The position numbers and the translations under genes are program-made. From an uncultured Oscillospiraceae bacterium (GTDB lineage Bacteria > Bacillota > Clostridia > Oscillospirales > Oscillospiraceae), in assembly GCA_934630555.1 (NCBI GenBank), contig CAKTXB010000020.1:1-15362 (forward strand): 15,362 nt of DNA, given 5' to 3'. The notes beneath the pieces are model-generated. The model saw nothing but the letters and a program-made list of their open reading frames with translations. It made no database searches and was not told the DNA's origin. Below are positions 1-7,460 of this stretch, piece by piece. The first letter of the stretch is position 1. Each line of letters starts with the position of its first letter.

Positions 1-33
1 ATGGGCCCCCTTGACGATCCCCCGACGGCCAAT

Positions 34-60
34 AAAGGGGGCGTGCGCGCCCCCTTTTTT
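34..60 (+). terminator. Intrinsic terminator of a gene left of the window
   Basis: A 7 bp stem GGGGGCG (37-43) / CGCCCCC (48-54) with loop TGCG is followed by six T (55-60). Flanking AAA/TTT can extend the stem. It reads as a plus-strand terminator, so a plus-strand gene probably ends just before the window. The A-rich 5' side means it may also work weakly on the minus strand. No coding sequence is recognisable in bases 1-33. Confidence 0.7.
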
Positions 61-719
61 GGATTAATCCCCCGGGGCTGAAACTTGCAGGTGCGTTCGG
101 CAAAACGCGATGATGGCACTGCCGTGCGATTGCGCCGGAGGCGCGAGCTGGATTTGTTTCGTTTTACGGCGGGGCAAGGCGCTGCGCTGTTGCCCGTGTT
201 TGCTTGAGGGTTGGTTCTTAGTGACGGCAGTTTCGGCGAAAACGGGAAAGAGTTCTTGGTTTTTGAGCTGGGGGCATTGTTGGCACTTGTTCTGAGGCAA
301 CGACTTGCAAATTTGGCGCGTTGCTCTGGCGAGCTTGGAGGGGGTAGTTCCTTTTGGGAGAGTACGTTCGTTTGCAACTAGTTGCTGGTTTGGGGGCTTC
401 AGTAGTGGCAGTGCGGTAGAAGTCCACGCGTCCTAAAGCGCCTCTTTTCTCCCCATTCTTTTCTGGCAAGGCAGAAAAGAATGGGCCGCCGGAGGCACAG
501 GTGCAGTGTTGCAAACACTGAGGCAAAAACGGTGAGCAAGCGCCCACCTGCCGACTTCGGCAAAACCGCCGGAGGCACAGTCGCGGTGGTCCGACCAACG
601 GGGAACAAGCGGTGCCCTCGCACCGCAGGTGCGGCCACCGGGGAACAAGCGGTGACGGGCGCAAGCCCACCGACTATTGCAAAACCGCCGGAGGGCACGA
701 ACCTGCCTTGCAAGGGCAG
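61..719. repeat. Gene-poor repeat region with degenerate repeat units and a 14 bp hairpin
   Basis: No gene with a ribosome binding site or recognisable protein family was found here; several open frames exist on both strands but look like by-products of GC-rich repeats. Seen directly: the block CGCCGGAGGCACAG occurs near 486-499 (preceded by GC) and 566-579 and, with one extra G, near 686-699, and a similar GCGCCGGAGGCGC lies near 133. GGGGAACAAGCGGTG occurs twice (about 600-614 and 641-655), with a related GGTGAGCAAGCG near 531. A perfect 14 bp inverted repeat CCCATTCTTTTCTG (452-465) / CAGAAAAGAATGGG (472-485) sits in the middle. A 12 bp palindrome GCAACTAGTTGC lies at 374-385. Known for such genomes: intergenic repeat families are common. 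Their function here is unknown. Confidence 0.6.
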
Positions 720-754
720 AAAAAGGCCCGCTGCTGTGGGGCAGCGGGCCTTTA
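720..754 (-). terminator. Terminator after the fructokinase gene
   Basis: A perfect 10 bp stem GGCCCGCTGC (725-734) / GCAGCGGGCC (741-750) with a 6 nt loop. On the minus strand it is followed by five T (complement of 720-724). It lies only a few bases beyond the stop of the fructokinase and ends the nucleotidyltransferase-fructokinase transcript. AAA/TTT flanks make it partly bidirectional. Confidence 0.85.
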
Positions 755-760
755 AAAAAC

Positions 761-1711
761 TTACATATTGGCAAGGACAACATCCTTCTCCGGAACACTG
801 GAGATACCGCCCGGGCGGGTGGTGGAGAGGCCGGCGCTGACGCAGGCGAAGCGGGTGATGGCTTGCAGCTCGTCACCGGTGAGGTCCTGCGGGGCCTTGC
901 CGGTTTGCAGGAGCTGGTAGACGGCGGAGCCGCCAAAAATATCGCCTGCACCGGTGGTATCGACGACGTGGACGCCGGCGAGGCTGTCAGCGTGGCCGGA
1001 GGCCTGGCGGCTTTGGTACCAGCAGCCGTCTTTGCCGCAGGTGACGAAAACGAGCTGGACGCCGGTTTCGTTCAGGATCTTTTCCGCACCCTGCTGCGGG
1101 GTGAGGCTCCAGAGAAAGTCGACTTCTTCGTCGCTGATCTTGACGACGTCGGCGACGGACAGACCCCAGAGGATCTCACGCTTGGCGTCGTTCAGGTCAT
1201 GCCAGAGAGGCTTGCGGAGGTTGGGGTCGTAGGTGATGAGCTTACCGGCGGCTTTGGCGTAGGCAATGGCTTCGCGGGTGGCGGTGCGGGCAGGCTCATC
1301 GGTGAGGGAGAGCGTGCCGAAATGGAGCACGCGGGTCTCATCGAGAATATCGCGGCGGACCTCATCCCAGCGCAGCTGGGTATCAGCGCCCGGCTTGCGG
1401 CCAAAGGCAAATTCGCGGTCGCCGCTGGCGTCGAGCGTGACAAAGGCGAGGGTGGTGAACACATCGCCCGACTGCACCATGCCGCGGGTGTCGATGCCGG
1501 CCTGATCCAGTGTGCTGCAGAGCAGATGGCCGAAGGTGTCGTCGCCGACCTTGCCGATCATACCGGCCTTTGCGCCGAATTTGGCAAGGGCGGCGAGAAA
1601 GTTTGCCGGTGCGCCGCCGGGGTGCGCAGCCATGGTGGGATAGCCGTCCGCGTCGGTGGCGGTACAGGTGAAGTCAATGAGCAGTTCGCCGAGTGCTACA
1701 ACATCGAGCAT
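761..1711 (-). CDS. PfkB-family carbohydrate kinase, probable fructokinase
   Basis: 316 residues, the usual length of PfkB sugar kinases. It probably phosphorylates fructose at O6 with ATP in the cytoplasm, feeding glycolysis. Seen: the N-terminal VVALGELLIDF strand, the PfkB glycine-rich substrate motif HPGGAPANF near residues 30-38, and the C-terminal DTTGAGD anion-hole motif with the catalytic base at D257. The start is fixed by GGAGG 8 nt upstream; that RBS lies in the last codons of the preceding nucleotidyltransferase, whose stop is 3 nt upstream, so the two genes are translationally coupled. Family members also act on other sugars or nucleosides (ribokinase, 2-keto-3-deoxygluconate kinase). 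Fructokinase is favoured because of the LGELLIDF and GGAPANFL wording, and the exact substrate is not proven by sequence alone. Confidence 0.88.
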   Translation of the reverse strand: MLDVVALGELLIDFTCTATDADGYPTMAAHPGGAPANFLAALAKFGAKAGMIGKVGDDTFGHLLCSTLDQAGIDTRGMVQSGDVFTTLAFVTLDASGDREFAFGRKPGADTQLRWDEVRRDILDETRVLHFGTLSLTDEPARTATREAIAYAKAAGKLITYDPNLRKPLWHDLNDAKREILWGLSVADVVKISDEEVDFLWSLTPQQGAEKILNETGVQLVFVTCGKDGCWYQSRQASGHADSLAGVHVVDTTGAGDIFGGSAVYQLLQTGKAPQDLTGDELQAITRFACVSAGLSTTRPGGISSVPEKDVVLANM

Positions 1712-1714
1712 GGT

Positions 1715-2641
1715 TCAGTCCTCCGTTTTATTCCAAAGTTGGGGCGGGTAGTGCCCCGCGGTTTTCATGGCTTCCAGCGCGTCATAGACGGTTTGAAGGT
1801 CTTCACGGTAGGTGACGCCGTACCACTTTTCGCGACAGGAGAGCATCCGCACACGCGCTTCGCCGCGCTGCATCTGGTGATCGACGGCAGCGGGAAGGAA
1901 AAATTCACTTTTTTCAGGGTCTTGCGGCACGCAGGTCTGCAAAAAGTCCGGCAGCTGCGCCCAGAGAGAGTCGAGCAGCTGCGGTTGGAAGGCCCAGCAG
2001 TTCATAGACACGGGCGTGTCACCGGGAAGGAAAAGCTCACGGCCAGCTTCATCGGTGCAAACGGCGTCATGGCCCTGCTTTGCAATGTTGGTGCGCTCGT
2101 GGATGGAGGCAAGATAGCCGTTTTGCGCGGTGCAGACGCCGCGCGCAACGGTGCCATGGTCAGACACGGTATTGCGCAGCAGATAGCTGACGATGCCGTA
2201 TTCGTGCGGGTCAGTCGTTGTAGTGAGGAACTGGTAGAGCGCATGGAAGGCACCGGCGCCGTAGAAGTCATCAGAGTTGATGACGGCAAACGGTGCATGG
2301 ATGTGCCCACGGCAGCAGGCGACGGCGTGGCCCGTGCCCCAGGGTCTGGTGCGGCCGGCGGGCGGGGTGAAGCCTTGGGGGAGAACATCCAGTGTCTGGT
2401 GGATGTACTGCACGTCAAAGAACGGGGCGATGTGCGCGCCGACAAGGGCGTGGAAGTCCTGCTCCATTTCGGGCTTGATGATGAATGCTACGCGGCGGAA
2501 GCCGGCGCGGTAGGCGTCATAGAGAGAAAAATCGAGGATGAAATCGCCCGCGGCGTCGACCGGGGTGATCTGCTTGAGGCCGCCGAAGCGGCTGCCCATG
2601 CCGGCGGCCATGATGACCAGCACGGGGGCTGTTTGTTCCAT
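1715..2641 (-). CDS. Nucleotidyltransferase (sugar-phosphate NTP-transferase-like)
   Basis: 308 residues. The N-terminus has the nucleotidyltransferase signature MAAGMGSRFGGLKQ (about residues 9-22), and a metal-binding NSDDFYG replaces the more usual xADD motif. A GTGHA motif sits between them. This is the GT-A fold of enzymes that join a nucleoside triphosphate to a sugar or alcohol phosphate, releasing pyrophosphate. I cannot assign the substrate: the protein resembles stand-alone NTP-transferase proteins rather than GalU or GlmU, and there is no hexapeptide-repeat acyltransferase domain. The ATG at 2641 is chosen because it starts the conserved strand and has an AAAGGG-like RBS; upstream codons would run through the promoter. 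It is first in a two-gene unit with the fructokinase (3 nt gap). Confidence 0.8.
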   Translation of the reverse strand: MEQTAPVLVIMAAGMGSRFGGLKQITPVDAAGDFILDFSLYDAYRAGFRRVAFIIKPEMEQDFHALVGAHIAPFFDVQYIHQTLDVLPQGFTPPAGRTRPWGTGHAVACCRGHIHAPFAVINSDDFYGAGAFHALYQFLTTTTDPHEYGIVSYLLRNTVSDHGTVARGVCTAQNGYLASIHERTNIAKQGHDAVCTDEAGRELFLPGDTPVSMNCWAFQPQLLDSLWAQLPDFLQTCVPQDPEKSEFFLPAAVDHQMQRGEARVRMLSCREKWYGVTYREDLQTVYDALEAMKTAGHYPPQLWNKTED

Positions 2642-2666
2642 AGGTTCACGCCCTTTCTTGCTGTTT

Positions 2667-2695
2667 ATTTTACAGGAATGCGGGGAAAAAAGCAA
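2667..2695 (-). promoter_or_regulatory. Probable promoter of the nucleotidyltransferase-fructokinase unit
   Basis: On the minus strand TTGCTT (2690-2695) is followed after exactly 17 nt by TAAAAT (2667-2672), 26 nt before the ATG. The -35 is weak and lies in the T-tract of the glycerol kinase terminator, so termination and initiation share bases. Confidence 0.45.
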
Positions 2696-2718
2696 GCGCC
2701 GCTTCAGGGAAGCGGCGC
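2686..2718 (-). terminator. Terminator after glycerol kinase
   Basis: Stem GCGCCGCTT (2696-2704) / AAGCGGCGC (2710-2718), tight loop, then on the minus strand TTGC followed by six T (complement of 2686-2691). It separates glpK from the nucleotidyltransferase gene. Confidence 0.85.
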
Positions 2719-2740
2719 GAAGATCGCGGCTTGCAGGATG

Positions 2741-4231
2741 TCAGTCATGCTCGGCCCAGTCGAGGCTGCGGCCGACGGCTTTGTGCCAGCCGCGGGCAAG
2801 GGTTTGACGCTGCGGTTCGGGCATGGCGGGGTGGAAGGCTGTATCGCAGCGCCAGAGGCGGCGGAGCTCGTCACAGTCTTTCCAGACGCCGGTCGCGAGG
2901 CCAGCGAGATAGGCTGCGCCGAGGGCCGTGGTTTCCCGGATGGTGGGGCGCAGGACGGGGCGGGCGAGGACATCGGCCTGGAATTGCAGGAGGAAATCAT
3001 CACGCGTGGCACCGCCGTCGACCTTGAGCTCGCGCAGGGCCTTGCCGCAGTCACGTTCCATGGCGTCGACGAGATCCATGGACTGGTAGGCGATGGACTC
3101 CTCGGCGGCGCGGATGATGTGCTCGGGCTTTGTGCCGCGCGTGAGGCCGACGAGGGTGCCGCGGGCGTACATATCCCAGTGCGGCGCGCCGAGGCCGGTG
3201 AAGGCCGGAACAAGGTAGACGCCGCCGGTATCGGGCACCTTGGAGGCGAAATACTCCGCGTCGCGGGCCTCCCGGATGAAGCGCAGCTCATCGCGCAGCC
3301 ACTGGATGACGGCGCCGGCAACGAACACGGAGCCTTCGAGGGCGTACTGGACTTTGCCGTTCAGGCCGATGGCGATGGTGGTGACGAGGCCGTGGCGGCT
3401 GGAGATGGCCTGTGCGCCGGTGTTCATGAGCAGAAAGCAGCCGGTGCCATAGGTATTTTTGGCCTCGCCGGCGTCAAAGCAGCACTGGCCGAACAGGGCG
3501 GCCTGCTGGTCGCCGGCAATGCCGGCAATGGGGATCTGCGCGCCGCGGACATTGCAGCTGCCGTAGATGTGGGCACTGTCGCAGACCGTGGGGAGCATGG
3601 AGGCGGGGATGTCCAGCGCCGCAAGGAGGCGGCTGTCCCAGCAAAGGTCGTGGATGTTGTAGAGCATGGTGCGGGAGGCGTTGGTGTAGTCGGTGACATG
3701 GACGCGGCCCTCGGTGAGCTTCCAGACGAGCCAGGAGTCGACGGTGCCGAAGAGGAGGTCGCCCTTGGCGGCCTTTTCACGCGCGCCGGGCACGTGGTCG
3801 AGCAGCCACTTGATCTTGGTGGCGGAGAAGTAGGCGTCGGGCACGAGGCCGGTCGTTTTTTGGATATACTCCGTGAGGCCGCGGGCGGCGAGCTGGTCGC
3901 ACGTGTCGGCGGTGCGGCGGCACTGCCAGACGATGGCGTTGTAAATGGGCTTGCCGGTGGTTTTATCCCAGACGATGGTGGTTTCCCGCTGGTTGGTGAT
4001 GCCGATGGCGGCGATGTCATGCGCGTCAATATCGGCGCGGGTGATGACCTCCATCATGACAGCGTAGATGGTGGAGTAGATCTCCATGGGGTCGTGCTCG
4101 ACCCAGCCGGACTGGGGATAATACTGCGTCAGCTCCTTTTGTGCGACGCTGATGATGTTCTGCGCGTCATCAAAGAGAATGGCGCGGCTGCTGGTCGTGC
4201 CCTGATCGAGCGCGAGAAGGTAACGCGGCAT
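2741..4231 (-). CDS. glpK: Glycerol kinase
   Basis: 496 residues, the typical glycerol kinase length. It phosphorylates glycerol with ATP to sn-glycerol 3-phosphate in the cytoplasm. Seen: the FGGY-family phosphate-1 loop [16 protein letters not shown] (residues 6-21), the [12 protein letters not shown] substrate region followed by the [10 protein letters not shown] strand, [34 protein letters not shown], and the C-terminal adenosine-site motif [18 protein letters not shown]. The start at 4231 is set by GGAGG 9 nt upstream; an in-frame ATG at 4246 would place the RBS inside the gene. No glycerol facilitator or glycerol-3-phosphate dehydrogenase is in the window. The upstream neighbour is a sugar or G3P importer ATPase on the same strand, 72 nt away, so glycerol or glycerophosphodiester use is a reasonable theme. 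Confidence 0.97.
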   Translation of the reverse strand: MPRYLLALDQGTTSSRAILFDDAQNIISVAQKELTQYYPQSGWVEHDPMEIYSTIYAVMMEVITRADIDAHDIAAIGITNQRETTIVWDKTTGKPIYNAIVWQCRRTADTCDQLAARGLTEYIQKTTGLVPDAYFSATKIKWLLDHVPGAREKAAKGDLLFGTVDSWLVWKLTEGRVHVTDYTNASRTMLYNIHDLCWDSRLLAALDIPASMLPTVCDSAHIYGSCNVRGAQIPIAGIAGDQQAALFGQCCFDAGEAKNTYGTGCFLLMNTGAQAISSRHGLVTTIAIGLNGKVQYALEGSVFVAGAVIQWLRDELRFIREARDAEYFASKVPDTGGVYLVPAFTGLGAPHWDMYARGTLVGLTRGTKPEHIIRAAEESIAYQSMDLVDAMERDCGKALRELKVDGGATRDDFLLQFQADVLARPVLRPTIRETTALGAAYLAGLATGVWKDCDELRRLWRCDTAFHPAMPEPQRQTLARGWHKAVGRSLDWAEHD

Positions 4232-4261
4232 GGTGGTGTCCTCCATTGCTTTATCAGATGG

Positions 4262-4291
4262 AAAGTGCCGCGCCGGTGGGCGCGGCACTTT
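4262..4291 (-). terminator. GC-rich hairpin between the ABC ATPase gene and glpK
   Basis: A perfect 13 bp stem AAAGTGCCGCGCC (4262-4274) / GGCGCGGCACTTT (4279-4291) with a GGTG loop. Only three T follow on the minus strand, so it may be a partial terminator or a 3'-end stabiliser that lowers glpK expression relative to the upstream ATPase. It starts 12 nt past the ATPase stop. Confidence 0.55.
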
Positions 4292-4303
4292 GAGGGTGCT
4301 TTC

Positions 4304-5494
4304 TTAAAACAGGTTCTTTTCGGTGTCTTTGCAGAAGAAGTGCATGAGCTCGGGGCGGAAGGAGTAGTGGACCTGCTTGTGGCGGCCATGGATGGCGTCG
4401 ACGTCGATGTCGGTTGTGGGCACGACGATGACGACGTCCTGTTCGCCGGAGCGCACGTGCAGGTGGAGCTCTGAGCCCATGAGCTCGGATACATCGATCT
4501 CGGCGGCGATGCCGTCATCGGCGAGATGGATGTGGACCGGGCGGACGCCGACCGTGACCTGTGCAGGAACGTCAGTACGGTCTTTGAGCGCCTGCTGCTT
4601 GTCTTCGGGCAGGACAATGTCATGGCCGAGGATGGTGGCGACATACTGGCCGCCTTTTTTGGTGAGCTGCGCGTCAAAGAAGTTCATCTGCGGCGTGCCG
4701 ATGAAGCCGGCGACGAAGAGGTTGGCCGGGTGGTTGAACACCTCCTGCGGCGTGCCGATCTGCTGAATGAAGCCATCGCGCATGATGACGATGCGGTCAC
4801 CCAGAGTCATGGCCTCGACCTGGTCGTGGGTAACGTAGACGAATGTGGTGTCGATTTTTTCACGCAGCTTGATGATCTCGGCGCGCATCTGGTTGCGGAG
4901 CTTGGCGTCGAGGTTGGAGAGCGGTTCGTCCATCAGGAAGACCTTGGGGTTGCGGACGATGGCGCGGCCGATGGCCACACGCTGCCGCTGGCCGCCGGAC
5001 AGAGCCTTGGGCTTGCGGCTCAGGTAATCGGTGATGTCGAGGATCTCGGCGGCTTCGCGGACCTTGCGGTCGATCTCCGCCTTGGGCGTTTTTTTGAGCT
5101 TGAGGGAGAACGCCATGTTATCATAAACCGTCATGTGGGGGTAGAGGGCGTAGTTCTGGAAGACCATGGCGATGTCACGGTCTTTGGGGGCAACGTCGTT
5201 CATGCGCTTGTCGCCGATGTAAAGGTCGCCCTCGGTGATCTCCTCCAGGCCCGCGATCATGCGGAGCGTGGTGGATTTGCCGCAGCCGGACGGGCCGACC
5301 AGAACGATGAATTCCTTATCGGCAATTTCCAGACTGAAGTCCTGTACGGCGACGACGCCCTGATCCGTGATCTGCAGGTTGGCCTTGTTTTCAGCCGGGG
5401 CTTCGTCTTCACCCTTTTTCTTCTTTTTCTTTTTTTCTTCTCCACTGACGAAGGGATAGATCTTCTTTACGTTTTTGAGTACAACTTTTGCCAT
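4304..5494 (-). CDS. ugpC: Carbohydrate ABC transporter ATP-binding protein, UgpC/MsmX type
   Basis: 396 residues. Energises sugar or glycerol-3-phosphate importers on the inner face of the membrane; in Firmicutes one such ATPase often serves many permeases. Seen: Walker [10 protein letters not shown] (67-75), Q-loop [18 protein letters not shown], signature [14 protein letters not shown], Walker [14 protein letters not shown]-loop VTHDQ, then a C-terminal TOBE/regulatory domain ([10 protein letters not shown]). Odd: between strand 1 ([12 protein letters not shown]) and strand 2 ([11 protein letters not shown]) there is an insert of roughly 30 residues with seven consecutive lysines (21-27) and an acidic tail. 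The start at 5494 fits the family N-terminus; the RBS is a weak AGGG 10 nt upstream. No cognate permeases or binding protein lie in this window, consistent with a shared ATPase. Confidence 0.92.
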   Translation of the reverse strand: MAKVVLKNVKKIYPFVSGEEKKKKKKKGEDEAPAENKANLQITDQGVVAVQDFSLEIADKEFIVLVGPSGCGKSTTLRMIAGLEEITEGDLYIGDKRMNDVAPKDRDIAMVFQNYALYPHMTVYDNMAFSLKLKKTPKAEIDRKVREAAEILDITDYLSRKPKALSGGQRQRVAIGRAIVRNPKVFLMDEPLSNLDAKLRNQMRAEIIKLREKIDTTFVYVTHDQVEAMTLGDRIVIMRDGFIQQIGTPQEVFNHPANLFVAGFIGTPQMNFFDAQLTKKGGQYVATILGHDIVLPEDKQQALKDRTDVPAQVTVGVRPVHIHLADDGIAAEIDVSELMGSELHLHVRSGEQDVVIVVPTTDIDVDAIHGRHKQVHYSFRPELMHFFCKDTEKNLF

Positions 5495-5711
5495 AACATT
5501 TGAACCCTGGACGCGCTGCCTCTGCATGGCGCGTTCTCACGACCGCCGGGCTTGGCGGACGCATTACGGTATGTCTCCACAATACCGCACCGCGAGTTGG
5601 CGGAATGAAGCAAACCTCCTTTTTTGTTGCCGCGTGCGGCATGAAGTGGATTGCCGGACGCGGATAAGATGGGGCAAGAAATGGGGAAATGCCCGATTCC
5701 TGCTCCAGAAT
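5495..5711 (-). other. Long 5' leader of the ABC ATPase gene with several hairpins
   Basis: From the predicted start point near 5705 to the ATG there are about 210 nt without a convincing gene. Hairpins seen on the minus strand: CGGTAT/ATACCG (arms 5568-5573 and 5582-5587), CCGCC/GGCGG (about 5543-5558) and TGCCGC/GCGGCA near 5629-5642. A full AGGAGG preceded by six A (minus strand, 5615-5626) is not followed by ATG, GTG or TTG at a normal distance. No known riboswitch class was recognised. Confidence 0.4.
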
Positions 5712-5720
5712 ATTATAGCA
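5712..5720 (-). promoter_or_regulatory. Extended -10 promoter of the ABC ATPase gene
   Basis: The minus strand reads TGC-TATAAT, a perfect extended -10 element (TATAAT at 5712-5717). The matching -35 position is poor, as is usual for extended -10 promoters. It lies about 220 nt upstream of the ATG. Confidence 0.6.
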
Positions 5721-5799
5721 TAGCGCCTGAGGGAAGGGAAATGGAAAAGTTCATAAAAATGATAAAGACTTCTTGGTGAGATGTTACAAAAAATGCGCG

Positions 5800-5828
5800 T
5801 TTACTTTTGCGCGTGCAGCTGGTACAAT
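5800..5828 (+). promoter_or_regulatory. Promoter of the NUDIX hydrolase gene
   Basis: TTTACT (5800-5805), 17 nt spacer, TACAAT (5823-5828): 4/6 and 5/6 matches to the sigma-A consensus at ideal spacing. The predicted start point is near 5835, at the foot of the stem described next. Confidence 0.7.
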
Positions 5829-5837
5829 AGCGTCAGC

Positions 5838-5938
5838 TGACAAGAGCACACATACCCGCAGGACGCACCGGCCCGCCGATGAGGATAACGAAGTCAGGCG
5901 GCCGTTTAAACCCGGGAAAACGATGCGCGCCCTTGTCA
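5838..5938 (+). ncRNA. Structured 5' leader of the NUDIX gene, possible cis-regulatory RNA
   Basis: A closing stem TGACAAG (5838-5844) / CTTGTCA (5932-5938), 7 perfect bp, encloses about 87 nt. Inside is a second stem CGGCC-GCC (5869-5877, one bulged C) / GGCGGCCG (5897-5904) whose purine-rich loop holds GATGAGGATAACGAAGTC. The RNA begins almost exactly at the closing stem and the RBS follows 25 nt after it. It does not match the ykkC/guanidine, TPP, purine, FMN or fluoride consensus elements as I know them. A regulatory role is inference. Confidence 0.4.
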
Positions 5939-5975
5939 ACGGATACTGCCAAAAACAAGATTTGGAGGAGTGCGG

Positions 5976-6443
5976 ATGAAGCAGACGAGCCTTTGCTATT
6001 TGGAACGCGGCGGGCGGTATCTGCTGCTGCACCGCGTGAAAAAGGACGGCGACGAGAACCGCGATAAGTGGATCGGCGTGGGCGGTAAATTTGAGGACGG
6101 CGAGAGCCCGGAGGACTGTGTGTGCCGCGAGGTGCGCGAGGAAACGGGGCTGGAGCTGACCAAGTACCGCTATTGCGGCATTATCACGTTTGTATCGGAC
6201 CGGTGGGAAACGGAGCATATGCACCTGTTTCACGCGACGGACTTTTGCGGCACGCTGCGCGACTGCAGCGAAGGACAGCTGGAATGGGTGGACAAGACGC
6301 GGCTGCCGGAGCTGCAGCAATGGGCCGGCGACCGTATTTTTCTGGAGCTGATGCAGAAAAACGTGCCGTTTTTCTCGCTGAAGCTGCGGTATGCGGGCGA
6401 GACGCTCTGTGAGGCGGTGCTGAACGGGAGGGCGCTGCTGTGA
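5976..6443 (+). CDS. NUDIX hydrolase (MutT/8-oxo-dGTP diphosphatase-like)
   Basis: 155 residues. Hydrolyses a nucleoside diphosphate linked to another group, likely a damaged or surplus nucleotide. Seen: a complete Nudix box G37-x5-E43-x7-REVREETGL ending at L59, with the metal-binding glutamates E52, E55 and E56 in place, and a preceding WIGVGGKFE strand typical of 8-oxo-dGTP diphosphatase-like members. The ATG at 5976 is chosen because GGAGGAG (5964-5970) ends 5 nt before it; an in-frame GTG at 5970 overlaps that RBS. It is divergent from the ABC ATPase, has its own promoter and a 140 nt structured leader. Substrate is not determinable from sequence. Confidence 0.9.
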   Translation: MKQTSLCYLERGGRYLLLHRVKKDGDENRDKWIGVGGKFEDGESPEDCVCREVREETGLELTKYRYCGIITFVSDRWETEHMHLFHATDFCGTLRDCSEGQLEWVDKTRLPELQQWAGDRIFLELMQKNVPFFSLKLRYAGETLCEAVLNGRALL

Positions 6444-6535
6444 TGCGGGAGGCACTGCGCGTGCGCGGGCAGCTGCCGCTGGAGCATGGGGCGCGCGTAT
6501 GGAGAAGCGACGCACTTTTGGAGCGGAAAGTCCAT

Positions 6536-6562
6536 AAAAACGGAGCAGCTTGGAAGCTGCTC
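6536..6562 (-). terminator. Terminator of the cytidylate kinase-like gene
   Basis: Stem GGAGCAGCTT (6542-6551) / AAGCTGCTCC (6554-6563) with a minimal loop; on the minus strand it is followed by G and five T. It serves the minus-strand kinase gene and, less well (TTTTG after the stem on the plus strand), the convergent NUDIX gene. Confidence 0.75.
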
Positions 6563-6588
6563 CGGAAAGTTTTGTAGAGAATATGCGG

Positions 6589-7197
6589 TCAAGGCATTTC
6601 GGCAATATCGCAGATGATGTTGACGCACTTGTCGACGCCGATGAGGCCGCTGTTGAGGCAGAGATGATAGTTCTGCGCCTCGCCCCAGTTCTGGTTGGTG
6701 TAGTGCTTGTAGTAGACCTTCCGCTTGCTGTCTTTTTCCTGCAGGCGCTTTTTGAGGGGCTGGTTCGTTTCACCATAGCGCTCGAGAACGCGCGCGGCAC
6801 GGTGCTCATAGTCGGCATGAATGAAGATGTCCAGCACCTCGGGGCGGCCGCGAAGAATGTAGTCAGCGCAGCGGCCGACGATGACGCAAGGGCCTTGGTC
6901 GGCCAGGTCGCGGATGACGTTAGTCTGGCAGACATAGAGCTTGTCGGACACAGACATGGTGTCAATGAGGCCCATGGGATGTGAGGACACAGCGATATTG
7001 AACAGGAAGCTGCTGGTGACGGATGCGTATTCACCGATCTCTTCGATGAATTCGTGCGAGAAGCCGCTTTCTTTGGCGACTTTATCGACCAGCTCTTTGT
7101 CATAATACGGAATGCCGAGCTTTTGCGCGACGGCTTTACCGATGGTCCGCCCGCCGCTGCCGAACTGACGGCTGATGGTAATGACCTTATTTGTCAT
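6589..7197 (-). CDS. Cytidylate kinase-like family protein
   Basis: 202 residues, matching the stand-alone cytidylate kinase-like proteins of Firmicutes and Bacteroidetes rather than true Cmk. Seen: N-terminal ITISRQFGSGGRTIGKAVAQKL with a P-loop-like GSGGRTIG (13-20) lacking the classical GK[ST], PYYDKELVDKVAKESG, then a central VIVGRCADYIL and LDIFIHADYEHRAARV, and KRKVYYKHYTNQNWGEAQNYHLCLNSG near the end, all typical of this family. The actual phosphoacceptor is not known for most members. Start supported by GGGAGG 7 nt before the ATG. Own promoter at 7224-7252; terminator at 6536-6562. Confidence 0.85.
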   Translation of the reverse strand: MTNKVITISRQFGSGGRTIGKAVAQKLGIPYYDKELVDKVAKESGFSHEFIEEIGEYASVTSSFLFNIAVSSHPMGLIDTMSVSDKLYVCQTNVIRDLADQGPCVIVGRCADYILRGRPEVLDIFIHADYEHRAARVLERYGETNQPLKKRLQEKDSKRKVYYKHYTNQNWGEAQNYHLCLNSGLIGVDKCVNIICDIAEMP

Positions 7198-7223
7198 AAG
7201 AACGCCTCCCTGCGTTTTTTCTT

Positions 7224-7252
7224 ATTATAACAAAAATATGGCGCGGGGGCAA
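7224..7252 (-). promoter_or_regulatory. Promoter of the cytidylate kinase-like gene
   Basis: On the minus strand TTGCCC, 17 nt spacer, TATAAT (7224-7229) preceded by TGT, i.e. also a good extended -10. The ATG is 26 nt downstream of the -10. Confidence 0.7.
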
Positions 7253-7286
7253 ATAAAAATTCCGAAAACTTTTGAGGAGGCTGTTT

Positions 7287-7460
7287 ATGCGGTTTGAACG
7301 CATTGTGGTGGACATTGACGGCGACTATGCCGTGCTGCGCAGCGAGTCGGGCGAGGAGAGCCAGACAGCGCTGGCATTGCTGCCGGAGCGGCTGCGGATC
7401 GGGATGCGGCTGGTTTTTGAGGATTTTGCGTGGCGGGTGGCAGATCAGTCGCCAATGTAG
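7287..7460 (+). CDS. DUF3006-like small protein
   Basis: 57 residues. The order FERIVVDIDGDYAVLRSESGEE ... ALLPERLRIGMRLVFED fits the DUF3006 pattern: a short beta-rich domain of the form 'D-x-I-x-G-D-x-A-V-L' followed by 'L-P ... G-x-x-L'. Function unknown in the family; some neighbours elsewhere are metallo-beta-lactamase-like proteins, but none is here. GAGGAGG (7274-7280) lies 6 nt before the ATG. Its 3' end overlaps the 3' end of the minus-strand DUF1653 gene by 16 bp, and no terminator separates them. Confidence 0.7.
   Translation: MRFERIVVDIDGDYAVLRSESGEESQTALALLPERLRIGMRLVFEDFAWRVADQSPM

Noticed and set aside
218..670. Overlapping minus-strand frames in the left repeat region
   Set aside because: No RBS, low-complexity cysteine/proline-rich translations, and several mutually overlapping frames created by the same DNA repeats.
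677..4474. A very long plus-strand open frame of over 1,200 codons
   Set aside because: It runs antisense across four well-supported minus-strand genes and shows no protein family. It is the open antisense frame expected from GC-rich codon use.
5838..5938. NUDIX leader as a ykkC-type, fluoride or THF riboswitch
   Set aside because: Suggestive because such riboswitches control NUDIX genes, but the conserved cores (for example CUAGGG of ykkC) are absent. Kept only as an unassigned structured leader.
6443..6577. 44-codon plus-strand frame starting inside the NUDIX stop codon (TGATG overlap)
   Set aside because: The overlap would allow coupling, but the frame reads straight through the terminator hairpin of the convergent gene, has no recognisable features and no separate RBS. 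It is probably chance.
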